A DNA stretch of 64,000 nucleotides from the NCBI GenBank assembly GCA_025363295.1, contig JANYEC010000076.1, positions 1-64,000 on the forward strand, read 5' to 3'. Below, piece by piece: positions 17,475 through 26,210 of the stretch. Origin of the DNA: Akkermansiaceae bacterium. Its GTDB lineage: Bacteria > Verrucomicrobiota > Verrucomicrobiia > Verrucomicrobiales > Akkermansiaceae. Within the stretch, counting starts at the first letter, position 1; every line of letters starts with the position of its first letter. Below the pieces are notes generated by a model, which was given only the letters and a program-made list of their open reading frames with translations, was not told the DNA's origin and searched no databases. Both the position numbers and the translations under genes were made by a program.

Positions 17475-19457
17475 TTATGCGCCCAGCGTCGGATCGTAAT
17501 CCTTTGGCGCGCGGATGATTTTTTCGATGCCGTGCTTGGTGACGAGATTGCCTGCACTGGAGCGGCTCTTGATGCCAAACTCGGCGAAGTGCAGCGGACG
17601 GATCAAGTTTCTCATGCGTAGACCGGACTTGAGATATACTAATAACATTTGTGCGGCGCTTTCCTCGTTGGTCTTGTGGAAAGCAAAGTAGAGAACACGA
17701 CTGCCTGCAGTTCCCTTTGTGAGATTGTATTCCTTGTCGCGGGTCACGCCGCCGACGGTGAAACGTTTTGCGAGAATCGGTCCATCCCGACCATCTCGAT
17801 AGATCATGGAGTAAATCAGGTCTTCTTCCTTTCGTAAAATGGCGACGCGCAAGGGTTTCTGGCCGACAAAAACTTTATCGGCAATTTTCATGACCCTCAT
17901 TTTGCCATCCGCTGTGAACGTGATGACATCGTCGATGGTGGAGCATTTTTCGATAGGCTCGCCGTCTTTTTTCAAACCGTAACCCGCGAATCCATTCTTT
18001 GCATCCAGATAGAGTGTCTCGGTGGCGGCGACGACTTGCATGCGGTCCACGCGGTCGAAGGAGGAAATCTCGGTGCGGCGTTCGCGGGTCTTGCCGTATT
18101 TTTTCTGAAGATCCTCATACCAGCGGATGGTATATTTCGTGAGATTGCGAAGATGTTTTTCGGTCTCATCAATGAGCTTTTCGAGACCTTTGATCTCCTC
18201 GTCGGCCTTGAACGCATCGAACTTGGAGATGCGCTTGATTTTGATTTCCGTTAGCCGGACGAGATCCTCCTCAGTGACTTCACGCTTGAGGAGTTTTTTG
18301 AAAGGCTTAAAGCCATCGTCGATGGCTTCAAGCACTGCTTCCCAAGTTTCGCATTCTTCGATGTCGCGGTAGATGCGGTTTTCGATGAAAATTTTCTCTA
18401 ACGAACTAAAGTGCCATTTCTCGGCGAGTTCGGAAAGTTTGATGTTCAGCTCCATCTCTAACAGCCTTCGCGTATTCAACGTGGTGCGGCGGAGGATGTC
18501 GGAAACGCCCATGAACACGGGTTTCCCCTCGGTAATGACGCAAGCATTTGGCGAGATAGTGAGCTCACTATCTGTGAACGCATAGAGCGCATCGCGAGTT
18601 TGCTCAGGATCAGCTCCGGCGGGCAGATAGACGAGGATATCAGCTTGGGCAGCGGTGTTATCCTCGATTTTGGCAATCTTAATTTTGCCTTTATCAGCAG
18701 CGGCGACAATGGATTCCATCAGGCCGCCGGTAGTGGTGCCGAAAGGGATTTCCGTGATGCGCAAGATCCCCTTTTTATCGGTGGCGATTCGGGCGCGGAC
18801 CCGGACTTTTCCACCGCGCAGGCCGTCGCGGTAATCTGCGGCGTCCATGATTCCGCCAGTGGGGAAATCTGGGATGAGAGTGAAAGGTTGGTCGCGCAAG
18901 ACGGCGATGGCGGCTTCAATAAGTTCGTTGAAGTTGTGAGGGAGAATCTTGCAAGCGAGTCCAACGGCAATGCCCTCGACTCCTTGAGCGAGCAGCAGTG
19001 GAAATTTCACCGGCAGCGTGTCGGGTTCTTTCCGGCGGCCATCATAGCTAGGAAGCCAGTCGGTGGTTTTTGGGTTGAAAACGACCTCGTTGGCGAATTT
19101 TGTGAGTCGCGCTTCAATATACCGGGGAGCGGCAGCACCATCGCCGGTGAGGGTGTTTCCCCAGTTCCCCTGGGTGTCGATGAGCAGGTCCTTCTGGCCT
19201 AGGCCGACAATCGCAGCACCGATGGATTGGTCCCCGTGCGGGTGATAATTCATCGTATTTCCCACGATCCCGGCAACTTTGTTATAGCGGCCATCGTCCA
19301 GCTCATCCATTGCGTGGAGGATCCGGCGCTGCACCGGCTTGAGGCCGTCAAACAAGTGCGGCACAGCCCGCTCGAGGATCACATAGCTCGCGTAGTCGAG
19401 AAAGTAGTCGGAATACATCGCTCCCAGCGAGGCATGTTGGTCCGGATCGTGCGTCAT
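17475..19457 (-). CDS. parC: Type IIA DNA topoisomerase subunit A (ParC-like)
   Basis: A 660-residue breakage-reunion subunit. The N-terminal winged-helix/tower module includes GLKPVQRRILHAMDEL and YHPHGDQSIG. AAAPRYIEARLTKFA carries the catalytic Tyr (about residue 112), which forms the 5'-phosphotyrosyl bond. After a coiled coil (about 350-440) the C-terminal part is short and lacks a clear full set of GyrA beta-pinwheel repeats or a GyrA box, favouring topoisomerase IV over gyrase. Its likely partner is the ATPase subunit at 58230-60089. The two are about 39 kb apart rather than adjacent. Confidence 0.82.
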   Translation of the reverse strand: MTHDPDQHASLGAMYSDYFLDYASYVILERAVPHLFDGLKPVQRRILHAMDELDDGRYNKVAGIVGNTMNYHPHGDQSIGAAIVGLGQKDLLIDTQGNWGNTLTGDGAAAPRYIEARLTKFANEVVFNPKTTDWLPSYDGRRKEPDTLPVKFPLLLAQGVEGIAVGLACKILPHNFNELIEAAIAVLRDQPFTLIPDFPTGGIMDAADYRDGLRGGKVRVRARIATDKKGILRITEIPFGTTTGGLMESIVAAADKGKIKIAKIEDNTAAQADILVYLPAGADPEQTRDALYAFTDSELTISPNACVITEGKPVFMGVSDILRRTTLNTRRLLEMELNIKLSELAEKWHFSSLEKIFIENRIYRDIEECETWEAVLEAIDDGFKPFKKLLKREVTEEDLVRLTEIKIKRISKFDAFKADEEIKGLEKLIDETEKHLRNLTKYTIRWYEDLQKKYGKTRERRTEISSFDRVDRMQVVAATETLYLDAKNGFAGYGLKKDGEPIEKCSTIDDVITFTADGKMRVMKIADKVFVGQKPLRVAILRKEEDLIYSMIYRDGRDGPILAKRFTVGGVTRDKEYNLTKGTAGSRVLYFAFHKTNEESAAQMLLVYLKSGLRMRNLIRPLHFAEFGIKSRSSAGNLVTKHGIEKIIRAPKDYDPTLGA

Positions 19458-19571
19458 GTTGCGGATGGGTTAAAGGACCTGCGGACAAGGCGCAAGTCTG
19501 AGGTGAAAGATCGTTTCTCCTTGGCCACTTCCCGGCCTTGCCCTGTGCCTTGTGAATGATACTTGTGGGCC

Positions 19572-20984
19572 ATGCAAACAACGTCTCAATTCGGTCGACG
19601 GGATTGGCTTAAAACCGCCGCCCTCGGCAGCGCCGCCGCGGTGATCGCGCACACCCGTGCGACAGCCGAGCCGGTTGGCACGCCCGCGAAAAAGGTGAGG
19701 GGCGTCGTTTTCATGGTTTCCGATGGGATGAGTCCCGGCGTGCTGACTCTGGCCGAGGCTTATTCCAAGCTCACCCGCCAGCGCGGCACAAAATGGTGGG
19801 AAATTTTCAATGACCGCACGTCCTCACGCGGCCTGATGGATACGGCATCCGCGAACTCAATGGTCACCGACTCCGCTGCCGCTTCCAGCTCTTGGGGGGG
19901 CGGGGAACGCGTCAATAACGGCTCGATTAATGTCACTCCCGCAGGCAAGCCCCTCAACCCGATTGCAGAAATCCTAAAGAAAAAAGGCGCGCTCATTGGC
20001 CTAGTCAGCACCGCAACGATCACCCATGCCACGCCCGCTGGATTCGCTGCATGCGTTCCGAAACGCGGTGAGGAAGACGATATCGCACTGCAATACTTGA
20101 ATCGCGTGGATGTTATTCTGGGCGGTGGTTCTGGGCATTTCAGCGCGCTGGAACGCGCCGACAAACAGGATCTCTCGGGAGCCTTCGCCAGCGCAGGATA
20201 CAGAGTTCTAGCAGCTCGCAATGCCCTACTTGCCTCACGCGACGAAAAGCTGCTAGGAACTTTCACCCTTGGCCATCTCCCCTTCTCACTGGACCGCGAC
20301 AACAACCCAGAATTGGCTGCGAAAATCCCCACTCTCGCGGAAATGACCACCGCCGCCCTCACCCGTTTTCTCGCCAGCGACAAGCCATTCCTGCTCCAGA
20401 TCGAAGGCGCGCGCATCGATCACGCGGCGCATCTCAATGATATCGGAGGATTGTTAGGCGATCAGCTTGCGTTCGATGATGCGGTCGCCACGGTTGTGGC
20501 GTTGATCGGAAAACGCGACGATATCCTGCTAGTAGTGACCAGTGATCATGGCAACTCCAATCCCGGCCTCAACGGCATGGGCGGCAGTTATTCTGAGAGC
20601 AACAAAGCCTTTGCGTCGATCACCCGCTGTAAAGCCTCTCACGAACGAATCCTCGGCGAGTGGAACTCCCAAAAAGGCACCAGCGCCACAGAAATCATCG
20701 CACTCATTCAAAAGCATCTGGGTTTTGCGCTCAAACCAGAAGAAGCCGATGCCTTGCTAGAAATCGTCTCGAAACATCCGGTGATCGAGTGGAACGAGCA
20801 ACTTAATAAACCGGAAGGACTGCTAGGCCAGTTCGCCGGAAACCACACCGGCATCGGCTGGACTGGCACCACCCACACCTCCGATCCTACGATCATTTCC
20901 GCCGTCGGACCTCAATCGGATCGGTTTTCGGGCATGGTGAAAAACTCGGATGTTTTCGGGCATCTCGTGGAAATGTTAGGGTGA
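19572..20984 (+). CDS. Tat-exported alkaline phosphatase
   Basis: A 470-residue metallo-phosphatase of the PhoA superfamily. The N-terminus carries a twin-arginine signal (GRRDWLKTAALG, then Ala-rich, cleavage near ATAEP at about 35). VFMVSDGMSPG supplies a metal-binding Asp. VTDSAAASSSWGGG carries the nucleophilic Ser. Further metal ligands are in EGARIDHAAH and VTSDHGNSNPG, and HTG near the C-terminus. It would release phosphate in the periplasm. ATG at 19572 was preferred over TTG at 19563. Preceded by the divergent topoisomerase gene. Confidence 0.88.
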   Translation: MQTTSQFGRRDWLKTAALGSAAAVIAHTRATAEPVGTPAKKVRGVVFMVSDGMSPGVLTLAEAYSKLTRQRGTKWWEIFNDRTSSRGLMDTASANSMVTDSAAASSSWGGGERVNNGSINVTPAGKPLNPIAEILKKKGALIGLVSTATITHATPAGFAACVPKRGEEDDIALQYLNRVDVILGGGSGHFSALERADKQDLSGAFASAGYRVLAARNALLASRDEKLLGTFTLGHLPFSLDRDNNPELAAKIPTLAEMTTAALTRFLASDKPFLLQIEGARIDHAAHLNDIGGLLGDQLAFDDAVATVVALIGKRDDILLVVTSDHGNSNPGLNGMGGSYSESNKAFASITRCKASHERILGEWNSQKGTSATEIIALIQKHLGFALKPEEADALLEIVSKHPVIEWNEQLNKPEGLLGQFAGNHTGIGWTGTTHTSDPTIISAVGPQSDRFSGMVKNSDVFGHLVEMLG

Positions 20985-21120
20985 AGATGATTCGGGAAAT
21001 GACGGGACAACGTAGCATTTCAGAGATTTTTGTCCTTTGGCTTCCGGTTCTTGCGCGGGTGGGTCACTCTGTGATTCCCTCGCCCGCCGCCCCTTGATTT
21101 CCGACCTCTCAATCTTCGCC

Positions 21121-22689
21121 ATGTTCTTTCTCACCACCGCCATCGATTACACCAACGGTTCACCCCACATCGGGCACGCCTATGAAAAAGTGCTGGCCGA
21201 TGTGATCACACGCTACCGCCGCCTGCGGGGCGATGAGGCGTTTTTTCTTACCGGCGTGGATCAGCACGGCCAGAAAGTCCAACAGACTGCGGAGAAAGAA
21301 GGGATTGCTCCTGAGGAGTTTGTCAAACGCACTACCTTGAAATTTTCCAATCTATGGAAAAAACTCGATGTTAGTTATGACGGCTGGGCCGAAACAATCG
21401 ACGAGCGACACAAGGCTTGTGTTAGATTAATCCTCAGCACGCTCAAAGACCAAGGCCAGCTTTACAAAAAATCCCACAACGGCCACTACTCGGTGCGCCA
21501 AGAACAATTCCTCGGCGATCGTGACCGCGATGAGTCCGGCAATTTCGGCCCCGAGTGGGGCGAGGTCATCGAGATCGAGGAAGAGAACTGGTATTTTAAA
21601 CTCAGCGATCACACGGATTGGCTAAAGGCCTATCTCGAGGGCACGGCAGATGTCATTGTCCCCGCCTTCCGGAAATCCGAGTTGCTGAATGCGTTAGAAA
21701 AAAACATCGGCACCGACCTTTGCATTTCTCGCCCGAAAGAACGCCTGCGCTGGGGCATCGAATTCCCCTTTGATGAAAACTACGTCACCTATGTTTGGTT
21801 CGACGCGCTGATCAACTACATCTCATTCGCGGGCTACCACGCCGCGCCTGATTCCGGACTGCCGGACTTTGAAAAACTCTGGTCCGGTCGCCCAGTGCAT
21901 ATCATCGGCAAGGACATCCTCATCCCCGCTCACGGCATTTACTGGCTCTGCATGCTCCATGCGATGGGCTTCTCCGATGCACAGATGCCACAGCTTCTCG
22001 TTCATGGCTTTTGGAACAGCCGCGGTGGGGATAAAATGTCCAAGTCCACCGGCAACATTGTCGATCCTAACGAACTGGCTGATAAATTCGGGGTCGAGGC
22101 CGTGCGCTACTATCTCGTCCGCGACATCGTTATCGGCAAGGATTCGGTCTTCGATATGGATCGCCTCGTAATGCTCTTTAACACCGAACTGGCTAACGAA
22201 TTCGGTAACCTCTGCAACCGTGCGCTCAATATGAGTCAACGTTTCACCGCTGGCGTTCTAACAAACAGCGGCGCTCTGCACGAGGAAGACATCGCCGTGC
22301 AAAATTCACTCACCGAAGCCACTAACGCTTATCAAACTGCGATGGACGACCACGACGTTTCAAAAGGCTTGGAGGCACTCAATCGCCATGTTTCTGTCTG
22401 CAATCGTTATGCTGAGCGCATGAAACCTTGGGAGCTGAATAAAACCTCCGAGAACAAAGAACGCGTTGCCACCATCCTCTATCACTTCGCGGAAAGTGTC
22501 GCCCACATCGCGGTCCTGATCTCGCCGGTTCTGCCAGGAGTCACCGCAAAACTCGCCGACCAACTGAATCTACCAGAACTCACAAATTTCAAGCTCGCCG
22601 ATCTGCATTGGGGCCTCCTCCCCGATGGACACGCCATCGACAAGCCAAGCCCGGTTTTCCCGAGAATCGTGATCGAAGATCAAGCATAA
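21121..22689 (+). CDS. metG: Methionyl-tRNA synthetase
   Basis: A 522-residue class I synthetase. The HIGH motif is in SPHIGHAYEKV at the N-terminus and KMSKS in GGDKMSKSTGNIVDP at about residue 300, followed by a helical anticodon-binding domain. The C-terminal tRNA-binding (EMAP-like) domain is absent, as in many short MetGs. The knuckle after LYKKSHNGHYSV has no Cys residues where many bacterial MetGs bind zinc. ATG at 21121 was chosen to give MFFLTTAIDYTNGSPHIGH; the upstream extension is not conserved. Confidence 0.92.
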   Translation: MFFLTTAIDYTNGSPHIGHAYEKVLADVITRYRRLRGDEAFFLTGVDQHGQKVQQTAEKEGIAPEEFVKRTTLKFSNLWKKLDVSYDGWAETIDERHKACVRLILSTLKDQGQLYKKSHNGHYSVRQEQFLGDRDRDESGNFGPEWGEVIEIEEENWYFKLSDHTDWLKAYLEGTADVIVPAFRKSELLNALEKNIGTDLCISRPKERLRWGIEFPFDENYVTYVWFDALINYISFAGYHAAPDSGLPDFEKLWSGRPVHIIGKDILIPAHGIYWLCMLHAMGFSDAQMPQLLVHGFWNSRGGDKMSKSTGNIVDPNELADKFGVEAVRYYLVRDIVIGKDSVFDMDRLVMLFNTELANEFGNLCNRALNMSQRFTAGVLTNSGALHEEDIAVQNSLTEATNAYQTAMDDHDVSKGLEALNRHVSVCNRYAERMKPWELNKTSENKERVATILYHFAESVAHIAVLISPVLPGVTAKLADQLNLPELTNFKLADLHWGLLPDGHAIDKPSPVFPRIVIEDQA

Positions 22690-22947
22690 CGACCCTTTAG
22701 TGTTCCGTAAAACCCGAAAAACCTGACTTCCAACCCAAAAATCCGCCGTTGTGGCCGATTTTGGGACCAGTTGGCCGGTATCGGGAACAGAAATTGATTT
22801 CCATATCTTGATTTTCAGGTAATTTGAAGTCGTTCTGAGCGAGGTCCGCCTCCTTAAAACTTCAGCCACTGAAATGCTGGGCCCACTGCTTCGAATTGAT
22901 CTCCGGGGGGAAATCAACCGAACAAAGCCTAAGCCGGCGGCCAAGAA

Positions 22948-22994
22948 AAAAGAGCGCGTTGCGAGATCCGGGGGGATATCCAACGCGCTCTTTT
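22948..22994 (-). terminator. Strong bidirectional hairpin terminator
   Basis: A perfect 14-bp inverted repeat (AAAAGAGCGCGTTG / CAACGCGCTCTTTT) closes a 19-base loop. Read on the minus strand the stem is followed by TTTTTTCTTGG, a good intrinsic terminator. It could end a small RNA transcribed from about 23100 leftwards, and also metG readthrough. Confidence 0.8.
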
Positions 22995-23100
22995 CCATAC
23001 ATGGTGAGCCACAAAATTTGGACGCTCTCTCCTCCCCACTCTCGCCTGCTGCATTCCGGGCCGAGCACACCCGGCTCACTGCTTCCGACTCAATCTTTCC
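22995..23100 (-). ncRNA. Putative small RNA between tRNA-Leu and a strong terminator
   Basis: Between the tRNA-Leu terminator (23143-23166) and the terminator at 22948-22994 there is space for a transcript of about 100-150 bases with no convincing ORF. Its ends pair (GTGAGCC at about 23079-23073 with GGCTCAC at about 23010-23004, minus-strand reading). It contains CGGCCCGGAATGCAGCAG, which resembles the SRP RNA domain IV consensus (CAGGYCCGGAAGGRAGCAG) but with mismatches in the tetraloop stem. So a divergent 4.5S RNA is possible, not established. Confidence 0.3.
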
Positions 23101-23142
23101 GCAGGATTGGACACAAGTTACACAGTGTGCACTAACAAAAAA

Positions 23143-23166
23143 TCCCGATGCCTTTCAGCGTCGGGA
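23143..23166 (-). terminator. tRNA-Leu terminator
   Basis: A 9-bp stem (TCCCGATGC / GCGTCGGGA, one G-U) with a six-base loop, followed on the minus strand by TTTTTTG. It lies 22 bases downstream of the tRNA 3' end. Confidence 0.75.
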
Positions 23167-23188
23167 CTCTTTCACTATCAACGGAAAG

Positions 23189-23270
23189 TGCTCGAAAGAG
23201 GACTCGAACCTCCACAGGTTACCCTACTAGATCCTTAGTCTAGCGCGTCTACCAATTCCGCCATCCGAGC
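23189..23270 (-). tRNA. tRNA-Leu, apparent anticodon AAG
   Basis: A class II tRNA of 82 bases. The acceptor stem GCTCGGA pairs with TTCGAGC; D-arm GGCGGAATTGGTAGACGC; anticodon stem CTAGA / TCTAG with loop CTAAGGA; variable arm AGGGTAACCT; T-arm GGAGGTTCGAGTCCTCT. The acceptor ends in A73 and CCA is not encoded. Loop position 33 is T and 34-36 read AAG, with G37 as in Leu tRNAs for CUN codons. A34 is unusual in bacterial tRNA-Leu (GAG expected) and would need deamination to inosine by TadA for wider decoding. Confidence 0.93.
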
Positions 23271-23415
23271 TTTTCCGGTTGGGTGGGCGCACTTGGTAAG
23301 GTTCGGCCACCGCGTTTGCAAGAGAATCTTTTAAAATAATCGGATGTGCTTTTGCGGGCATTTAAACTGCTTCCGGCTTGCTTCCCACCGCCCGTGCGAA
23401 AGCATAGGCGCACCA

Positions 23416-24489
23416 ATGGCCATGGAAGCAATCATCGCGGAAAACATCGTCAAATCCTTCGGAAATATCCGCGCGCTCAACGGAATCAGCCTGCAAGTGA
23501 AAGCCGGTGAGCTGTTTTTCCTGCTCGGTGCCTCCGGCTGCGGAAAAACCACCCTGCTCCGCTGCATCGCGGGATTGGAAGCACCCACGAGCGGGTCCAT
23601 CCATTTTGGCGAGCGGGATGTCACCCTCATGCCACCCCACAAACGCGAGGCGGCGATGGTTTTTCAAAGTTATGCCCTCTGGCCACATCTCACCGTGGGC
23701 CAGAACATCGCGTTCGGCTTGGAGGAACGGAAGGTTCCAAAGCCGGAGATCAAGCGCCGCGTGGAGGAGGTGTTGGAAATGGTGCAACTCCCAGGATTCG
23801 GCGATCGCTCAATTGACCAGATGTCCGGCGGCCAACAGCAGCGGGTTTCGCTTGCCCGCGCCTTGGTGGTGAAACCCAAATGTCTTCTGCTAGACGAACC
23901 TCTCTCTAACCTCGATGCCCAACTCCGCGTAGAAATGCGCCGCGAGATCCGCCGCATCGTGAAAGAGAACGGCCTAACCGGCATCTATGTCACCCACGAT
24001 CAGGAAGAAGCACTCGCGATGGCCGACCGCATGGCAGTGCTCACGCGCGGAAACATCGGCCAGATCGGCACACCTGAGGAAATCTATCGAACTCCTCTAA
24101 CGGCGTATGTGGCGAATTTCATCGGCGAAACGAACCTCATCCCAGGCGAGGCGATCGAAACCCGCGATGGCTTGACGATGGTGAAAACGGCGATGGGTCC
24201 GATCGTCGGCCGCGCCACCGACCCAAGCTGGACTCCTGCCCCCGGCGAGGCACTGCGGCTTTCTATCCGACCCGAAGCATGGCGGCTTCATAAAGAAAGC
24301 GGAGACAATGCAGTCCAAGGAAAAATCAGCGAGCGCAGCTACCTCGGCCAGCGCATTCAATACTGGATCGAAACTGCGGGCGGACGCCAACAAGTCGTAG
24401 AATTGAACCCCCACGTCATCCACGAACCCGGTGAGGAAAATATCATCCTGCACGCCCGCCATGACGACGTCACAATTCTGAAACCCTAA
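23416..24489 (+). CDS. Iron/thiamine/polyamine-type ABC transporter ATPase
   Basis: A 357-residue ATPase of the FbpC/PotA type. Walker A is GASGCGKTT (about residue 39), Q-loop VFQSYALWPH, signature MSGGQQQRVSLARAL, Walker B CLLLDEPLSNLD and H-switch YVTHDQEEALAMA. A C-terminal TOBE domain follows from about residue 245. It drives import together with the binding protein 14 bases downstream and, by family logic, the double-domain permease now at 37776-39482. ATG at 23416 (MAMEAII) was chosen over the ORF-start codon 72 bases upstream, which is not conserved. Confidence 0.85.
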   Translation: MAMEAIIAENIVKSFGNIRALNGISLQVKAGELFFLLGASGCGKTTLLRCIAGLEAPTSGSIHFGERDVTLMPPHKREAAMVFQSYALWPHLTVGQNIAFGLEERKVPKPEIKRRVEEVLEMVQLPGFGDRSIDQMSGGQQQRVSLARALVVKPKCLLLDEPLSNLDAQLRVEMRREIRRIVKENGLTGIYVTHDQEEALAMADRMAVLTRGNIGQIGTPEEIYRTPLTAYVANFIGETNLIPGEAIETRDGLTMVKTAMGPIVGRATDPSWTPAPGEALRLSIRPEAWRLHKESGDNAVQGKISERSYLGQRIQYWIETAGGRQQVVELNPHVIHEPGEENIILHARHDDVTILKP

Positions 24490-24503
24490 TCTCCCGCCAC
24501 GGA

Positions 24504-25982
24504 ATGAAACAACGCGCCTGCATCATCTTCGGATTGTTAGCCATGATCGTCGCATTTCCGTTAGCGATGCGGCGGCAGTCGGCGACCACAAGTTCACGCG
24601 AGGCCGACGATACGCTCGTCATTCTAACTCCCCATAACGAATCGATTCGTCAGGAATTCGGTGAGGCCTTCGCCGCATACTGGAGGAAAAAAACCGGGCG
24701 TTCCATTAACCTTGATTGGCGCACGCCAGGCGGCACTTCAGAGATCAGGATGGTGCTCGACGCCGGATTTAAGGCGGCGGAAGAAACCAAACGCAGCGGC
24801 ATCGGCGTGGATATCTTCTTCGGCGGCGGCGAACCAGATTTCGCTAGCCAAGCGAAAAAGCACCGCCTTGCACCACTCGATGTTTTCAAAACGCAGCCGC
24901 AACTTTTTGTGAAGGACGGCCCGGTCCCCGAAACTTTCACCGGCGAACGTTATTTCCCCACGGACCATCTCTGGGTCGGCACTTGCATGTCGCAGTTCGG
25001 CATCTGTTATAATCCGGCAGTTCTGAAGCGCCTCAACATCCCCTCTCCCACCGCTTGGCAGGATCTGGGCGATCCCCGCTATGCCGGATCACTCGCTCTA
25101 GCAGATCCGACGAAAAGCGGCTCCGTTGCGCGCGCGTTCGAGCTGGTGCTGCAAGGTGAAATTCAGCGAGCGCTCTCCGTCCCAGGTGCAGACCGCACGG
25201 CCGCGATCAACACCGGTTGGACCTCCGGCCTGCAACTCATCCAGCGCATGGCGGCGAACTCGCGTTATTTCACCGACAGTGCACCGAAGATCCCGCAGGA
25301 TGTCGGAGCCGGAAATGCTGCTGCTGGCATGTGCATTGACTTTTACGGACGTTCGTATGCGGAAGAACTCACCACCCTCGACGGAAGCCCGCGCGTCGTT
25401 TGGATCGCCCCGAAAGGGGGCACCACCCTAAGCGCCGATCCCATTGCCGTGCTTAAAGGTGCGCCACACCCCATCCTTGCTCAGAATTTCGTGGAATTTT
25501 GCCTCTCCCCAGAAGCGCAGGTCCTGTGGTTCGGCAAACCTGGCACACCTAACGGCCCGCGCGACCGTGCCCTTCACCGCACGCCGATCCGCCGCGACAC
25601 CTACACTCCTAACAACCTAGCAAACTCGACGATGCCTGACCTCCGCCCTTACGAGGACGCGGGCAACTTCACCTATCAGAGAGAACTCACCGGTGCCTCG
25701 TTCAACACGCTGCGACAGCTCGTGAAAGTCATGTGCATCGATTCCCATGAGGAAATGAAATCCGCTTGGCTCGCCATCCGAGACGCAGGAATGCCTGCCG
25801 ACGCGCTCGCCGTTTTCTCCGATATCTCCATCATGCCCTACGCCAAGGGCGGCAAGGGCGATCCCATCCTCGACGGAAGCGACGCCCTCAAAGCCGCCGA
25901 CCACGCCGCAAAAATCGGAGAGTGGTTCCGCTCTAACTACCGAAAGGCCGAAGCGATTGCCCGAAATCATCAAAAACTGTAG
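24504..25982 (+). CDS. Iron-type ABC transporter substrate-binding protein
   Basis: A 492-residue exported protein with a hydrophobic N-terminal anchor or signal (residues 5-22, no lipobox Cys). It resembles the FbpA/AfuA class (extracellular solute-binding family 1): TLVILTPHNESIRQEFGEAF near the start, GVDIFFGGGEPDF, SQFGICYNPAVLKRL and DPRYAGSLALADPTKSGS. Ferric iron is the likeliest ligand because ATPase and permease match the Fbp type, but phosphonate or sugar-phosphate ligands cannot be excluded. The mature chain is about 130 residues longer than usual FbpA. It follows the ATPase gene by 14 bases. Its reading frame ends directly before the region with the giant proteins. Confidence 0.75.
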   Translation: MKQRACIIFGLLAMIVAFPLAMRRQSATTSSREADDTLVILTPHNESIRQEFGEAFAAYWRKKTGRSINLDWRTPGGTSEIRMVLDAGFKAAEETKRSGIGVDIFFGGGEPDFASQAKKHRLAPLDVFKTQPQLFVKDGPVPETFTGERYFPTDHLWVGTCMSQFGICYNPAVLKRLNIPSPTAWQDLGDPRYAGSLALADPTKSGSVARAFELVLQGEIQRALSVPGADRTAAINTGWTSGLQLIQRMAANSRYFTDSAPKIPQDVGAGNAAAGMCIDFYGRSYAEELTTLDGSPRVVWIAPKGGTTLSADPIAVLKGAPHPILAQNFVEFCLSPEAQVLWFGKPGTPNGPRDRALHRTPIRRDTYTPNNLANSTMPDLRPYEDAGNFTYQRELTGASFNTLRQLVKVMCIDSHEEMKSAWLAIRDAGMPADALAVFSDISIMPYAKGGKGDPILDGSDALKAADHAAKIGEWFRSNYRKAEAIARNHQKL

Positions 25983-26210
25983 CGGAATTGCCTGATGATT
26001 CGATGCTCCTCGTTGCAGCTCCTCGGCCCTATGTTCTGGCGCTCTGAGGTGGACCCCGGAATGTTTGCCCACGCAACACGTTAAGCCTGATTGACCACCG
26101 GCGGAATTTGGTTGGGTCAGTCAATGGCCGCCACAATCCTCTAGCGCGGAGCGGCAAAACTCGTTCGCCATGGAGTTCGGGGAATTCGGGTTGTGCCGGA
26201 TTTCGTGTGT

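Noticed and set aside
22741..22800. Possible repeat or remnant after metG (CCAACCCAAAAATCCGCCG region)
   Set aside because: No second copy, inverted repeat or coding sense was found.
22570..23079. Minus-strand 169-residue reading frame over the metG end and spacer
   Set aside because: It overlaps the metG coding region, has a strong terminator hairpin inside it, and its translation resembles no family; it is an open-frame shadow.
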